From CAYNLK01 sp964398055 (GTDB lineage Bacteria > Chloroflexota > Anaerolineae > 4572-78 > J111): a stretch of 32,325 bases of DNA. Location: positions 1 through 32,325 of the forward strand of contig CAYNLK010000067.1 in assembly GCA_964398055.1 (NCBI GenBank), in the 5' to 3' direction. Under the pieces are notes generated by a model. That model saw only the letters and a program-made list of their open reading frames with translations. It searched no databases and had not been told where the DNA came from. The translations under genes and the position numbers were made by a program. Shown piece by piece: positions 30,270 through 32,325 of the stretch. Position 1 is the stretch's first letter; each line of letters begins with the position of its first letter.

Positions 30270-31556
30270 CTAACGACTCTCAATTGGCACGTAGTCTCGT
30301 TCTTGGGGGCCAAGATAGACCTGGCGCGGCCGGGCAATTTTTTGTTCCGGATCGTCAACCATTTCACACCATTGGGCCAACCAGCCGGCGGCCCGGGGCA
30401 GGGCAAAGAGCACCGGGAACATATCGACTGGAAAGCTCATAGCCTGATAAATGATGCCGCTGTAGAAGTCTACATTAGGATAGAGTTTACGCGAGGCAAA
30501 ATATTCGTCTTCCAGAGCGATGCGCTCCAATTCCAGAGCGATGTCGAGTAGGGGGTTGGTGCCGGTCACTTCAAAGACTTCGTGGGCAATCCGTTTGATG
30601 ATGCTGGCGCGCGGATCGTAATTCTTATAAATTCGGTGGCCAAAGCCCATTAAGCGCATTTCACCTTTCTTGACCCGGTCGATGTAGGGCTTAACGTTTG
30701 TCACGTTGCCGATTTCGGTCAGCATACGCAGGACTGCTTCATTGGCCCCACCGTGGAGCGGGCCGTACAGAGCCGCTGCCGCCGCGGCCATGGCACTGTA
30801 GGGATCAACCAAGCTGGAGCCGACCGCTCGCATGGTCGAAGTGGAGCAGTTCTGTTCGTGATCGGCATGGAGGATGAACAGGACATCTAGCGCCCGGGCC
30901 AACACCGGATTGACTTGGTAATCGTGCTCGCCCAAGAAATCCAACATATACAAGAAGTTGCCGGTGTAACCCAGCGTGGCGTCGGGGTAATTGAAGGGGC
31001 GGCCAATGCGAATACGGTAGGCAAAGGCGGCGATGGTGGGCAATTTTCCCAGAATACGCCAAACCTGTTTTCTCCGAATCTCCATGTCTGCAAATTGGTT
31101 GGCTTCCGGGTGGAAAGTGGATAGCGCTGCAATCGAACTAATCAACATCCCCATCGGATGGGCGTCGTAGCGAAAGGATTTCATCAACTGGGCCAGGTTT
31201 TCATGAATGTAAGTATGACGCATAATCCGAGTAGTCCACTGCTCAAGTTCCTCTTTGGTGGGAAGTTCACCCCGGATTAGGAGGAAGGCCACCTCCAAAA
31301 AGGAGCTTCGTTCAGCCAACTGCTCAATGGGATAGCCGCGATAATGGAGAATACCTTTATCCCCGTCAATATAAGTAATCTGACTTTTACACGAGGCTGT
31401 GTTCAGGTAGGCCGGATCGTATGTCATAAGCCCAAAGTCATCAGAGTCAACTTTGATCTGCCGCAGGTCCAACGCCCGGATGGTCCCATATTCGATGGGG
31501 ATTTCGTAACTCTTCCCGGTCCGATTATCGGTAATAGTTAAAGTCTCTTTAGTCAT
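30270..31556 (-). CDS. gltA: Citrate synthase, type I (long, GltA-like)
   Basis: Condenses oxaloacetate and acetyl-CoA. A 428-aa protein with the extended N-terminal region of type I enzymes (ITYIDGDKGILHYRGYPIEQLA after about 55 residues). The catalytic set is His in GPLHGGANEAVL, His in GFGHRIYKNYDPRA and Asp in NVDFYSGI. Type I enzymes are often hexameric and allosterically controlled. AGGAGG just before ATG 31556 supports the start, and a good promoter lies about 110 bases upstream. It is not a recent duplicate of the neighbouring short citrate synthase: the two differ in length and in most of the sequence. Confidence 0.93.
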   Translation of the reverse strand: MTKETLTITDNRTGKSYEIPIEYGTIRALDLRQIKVDSDDFGLMTYDPAYLNTASCKSQITYIDGDKGILHYRGYPIEQLAERSSFLEVAFLLIRGELPTKEELEQWTTRIMRHTYIHENLAQLMKSFRYDAHPMGMLISSIAALSTFHPEANQFADMEIRRKQVWRILGKLPTIAAFAYRIRIGRPFNYPDATLGYTGNFLYMLDFLGEHDYQVNPVLARALDVLFILHADHEQNCSTSTMRAVGSSLVDPYSAMAAAAAALYGPLHGGANEAVLRMLTEIGNVTNVKPYIDRVKKGEMRLMGFGHRIYKNYDPRASIIKRIAHEVFEVTGTNPLLDIALELERIALEDEYFASRKLYPNVDFYSGIIYQAMSFPVDMFPVLFALPRAAGWLAQWCEMVDDPEQKIARPRQVYLGPQERDYVPIESR

Positions 31557-31667
31557 GTTTCCTCCTGTTTCAATAGTTTTTGAGGTGCCGCAACCCCATC
31601 ATAGGTAGAACCAGGCTAAAGGTTGAATATGGTTGGTTACAACGTGGTGGAGAATTGAGTGTGGTAA

Positions 31668-31696
31668 ATTGTAGCATGAAGTATTCAAAGGCTCAA
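31668..31696 (-). promoter_or_regulatory. Promoter for gltA
   Basis: On the minus strand TTGAGC (31696-31691), 17 bases, then TACAAT (31673-31668) preceded by TGC. It diverges from the tRNA promoter, 40 bases away. Confidence 0.6.
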
Positions 31697-31736
31697 GTAA
31701 AATTTAGCTTTGCCTGAGCTTTGGATTGTAACTCAT

Positions 31737-31764
31737 TTGACAGCGACCTTAGACATGATATAAT
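31737..31764 (+). promoter_or_regulatory. Consensus promoter of the tRNA-Thr gene
   Basis: TTGACA (31737-31742), 16 bases, TATAAT (31759-31764) with TGA before the -10. Both hexamers are perfect. The tRNA begins 30 bases downstream. Confidence 0.85.
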
Positions 31765-31794
31765 CTACCCCGTATCACATTTGGTTTGTCTTAC

Positions 31795-31867
31795 GCCACC
31801 CTAGCTCAATCGGCAGAGCAGCTCATTCGTAATGAGCAGGTTGTCGGTTCAATTCCGACGGGTGGCT
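31795..31867 (+). tRNA. tRNA-Thr (anticodon CGT)
   Basis: A 73-base cloverleaf: acceptor GCCACCC/GGGTGGC, D stem GCTC/GAGC, anticodon stem GCTCA/TGAGC with loop TTCGTAA, and T stem GTCGG/CCGAC with loop TTCAATT. The anticodon CGT reads ACG, threonine. The discriminator is T, and CCA is not encoded. All stems pair perfectly. Confidence 0.97.
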
Positions 31868-31920
31868 TTCAGGGTTTCGGTCTTTTTTTATTTCAGTACG
31901 GCCATTTTGTGGCCAAGCTG

Positions 31921-31950
31921 CCCTGCTGAAACCCGGCAGGGTTTTTTATT
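31921..31950 (+). terminator. Intrinsic terminator downstream of tRNA-Thr
   Basis: CCCTGC (31921-31926) and GCAGGG (31936-31941) form a stem with a nine-base loop, followed by TTTTTTATTT. A small GGCCA/TGGCC hairpin lies just upstream. Confidence 0.75.
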
Positions 31951-32325
31951 TGGGGTGATGGCAAACGCGGAAGTTTTTCGTCGCTGGTTGTTGCAGTAGT
32001 TCAATTACTCAAAGGTTTGCTTTTGGTGAGGATAGTAGCTAGCAATTCTTGGTCAAGGGGCTGACCGGAAAGGCAAATCTGTTTTCACTGAGGTAAGCCA
32101 GGTTCTTAGGGAAGAGGTCTGCAAAACCTCTGTCCTTCCGGAAGCCTAAAAACAACAGCCGGGGTAGGTTTTTTTGTTGCCCTAAGTTTTGGTAGAGCAT
32201 TTGACTGAAAATAAAAGAGCCTGCCAAAGCTAAATCGGATATAAAAACAGAGCTAAATTAGCAAAAATCGACTAGTAGTCTGTCAATGTTAAACTGAAGG
32301 GTAAAGCCGTTTAAGTTTAATTCGA
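31951..32325. other. Stretch with no convincing gene; possible mobile-element edge
   Basis: No frame here has a ribosome site with protein-like composition. Several short inverted repeats occur, for example AGAGGT/ACCTCT near 32112-32132 and TTAAACT/AGTTTAA in the last 40 bases. The more A+T-rich end, with ACTAGTAGTCTGTC at about 32270-32283, could be the terminus of an insertion element continuing past the window, but no transposase is visible. Confidence 0.4.

Noticed and set aside
32039..32227. A 62-codon minus-strand frame near the window end
   Set aside because: TTG start, no Shine-Dalgarno, no recognisable family, and it lies in a region of small inverted repeats.

Overview
The window looks like a piece of a chromosome from the Chloroflexota, probably near Anaerolineae. 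The grounds are inference: GC-rich genes in short co-directional runs, a MoxR/DUF58/twin-VWA cluster, Thr/Pro-rich linkers in secreted proteins, a tandem pan-type RNA before panB, and many intergenic heptad-repeat hairpins. A run of 10 Ns at 7020-7029 marks an assembly join.

Layout. 1-132 is the end of an unrecognised gene. 302-2879 (+) holds hemW, a DUF4231 membrane protein, a possible 35-aa ORF and a family 5 uracil-DNA glycosylase. 3019-7968 (+) holds a membrane-anchored trypsin-like protease, then moxR, a DUF58 protein and two BatA-like VWA proteins. 8004-10411 (-) is a compact fur / metal-ABC ATPase / GAF-histidine kinase operon with a palindromic operator in front. 10483-11526 (-) is a lone type III polyketide synthase. 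11813-14996 (+) holds a GH13 glycosidase, panC and coaX. 15100-20748 (+) holds a subtilisin-like lipoprotein, a TPR/membrane protein and a rifampin-phosphotransferase-like enzyme. 20745-31556 (-) is the metabolic block: panE, panB, leuA, a 55-aa protein, ilvC, ilvN, ilvB and two citrate synthases. A tRNA-Thr(CGT) with a consensus promoter and a terminator follows. The last 380 bases hold no convincing gene.

The metabolic genes form one theme. IlvBN and IlvC start valine/isoleucine synthesis. Ketoisovalerate then goes to leucine (LeuA) or pantothenate (PanB, PanE, PanC), and CoaX starts CoA synthesis. Citrate synthases consume acetyl-CoA. ilvD, leuBCD and panD are not in the window.

The most notable content is regulatory RNA that an ORF search misses. 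Before ilvB there is a complete ribosome-mediated attenuator: a TTGACA/TAACAT promoter, a 30-codon leader peptide with a Val/Leu/Ile run, and mutually exclusive 1:2, 2:3 and 3:4 hairpins. Before panB there are two successive hairpins, each with two bulged adenines in the same arrangement, followed by an intrinsic terminator. Before leuA there is a near-perfect Shine-Dalgarno with short leader ORFs and a long hairpin. At least five intergenic hairpins are built from 7-bp units, and two supply the stop codon of the neighbouring gene.
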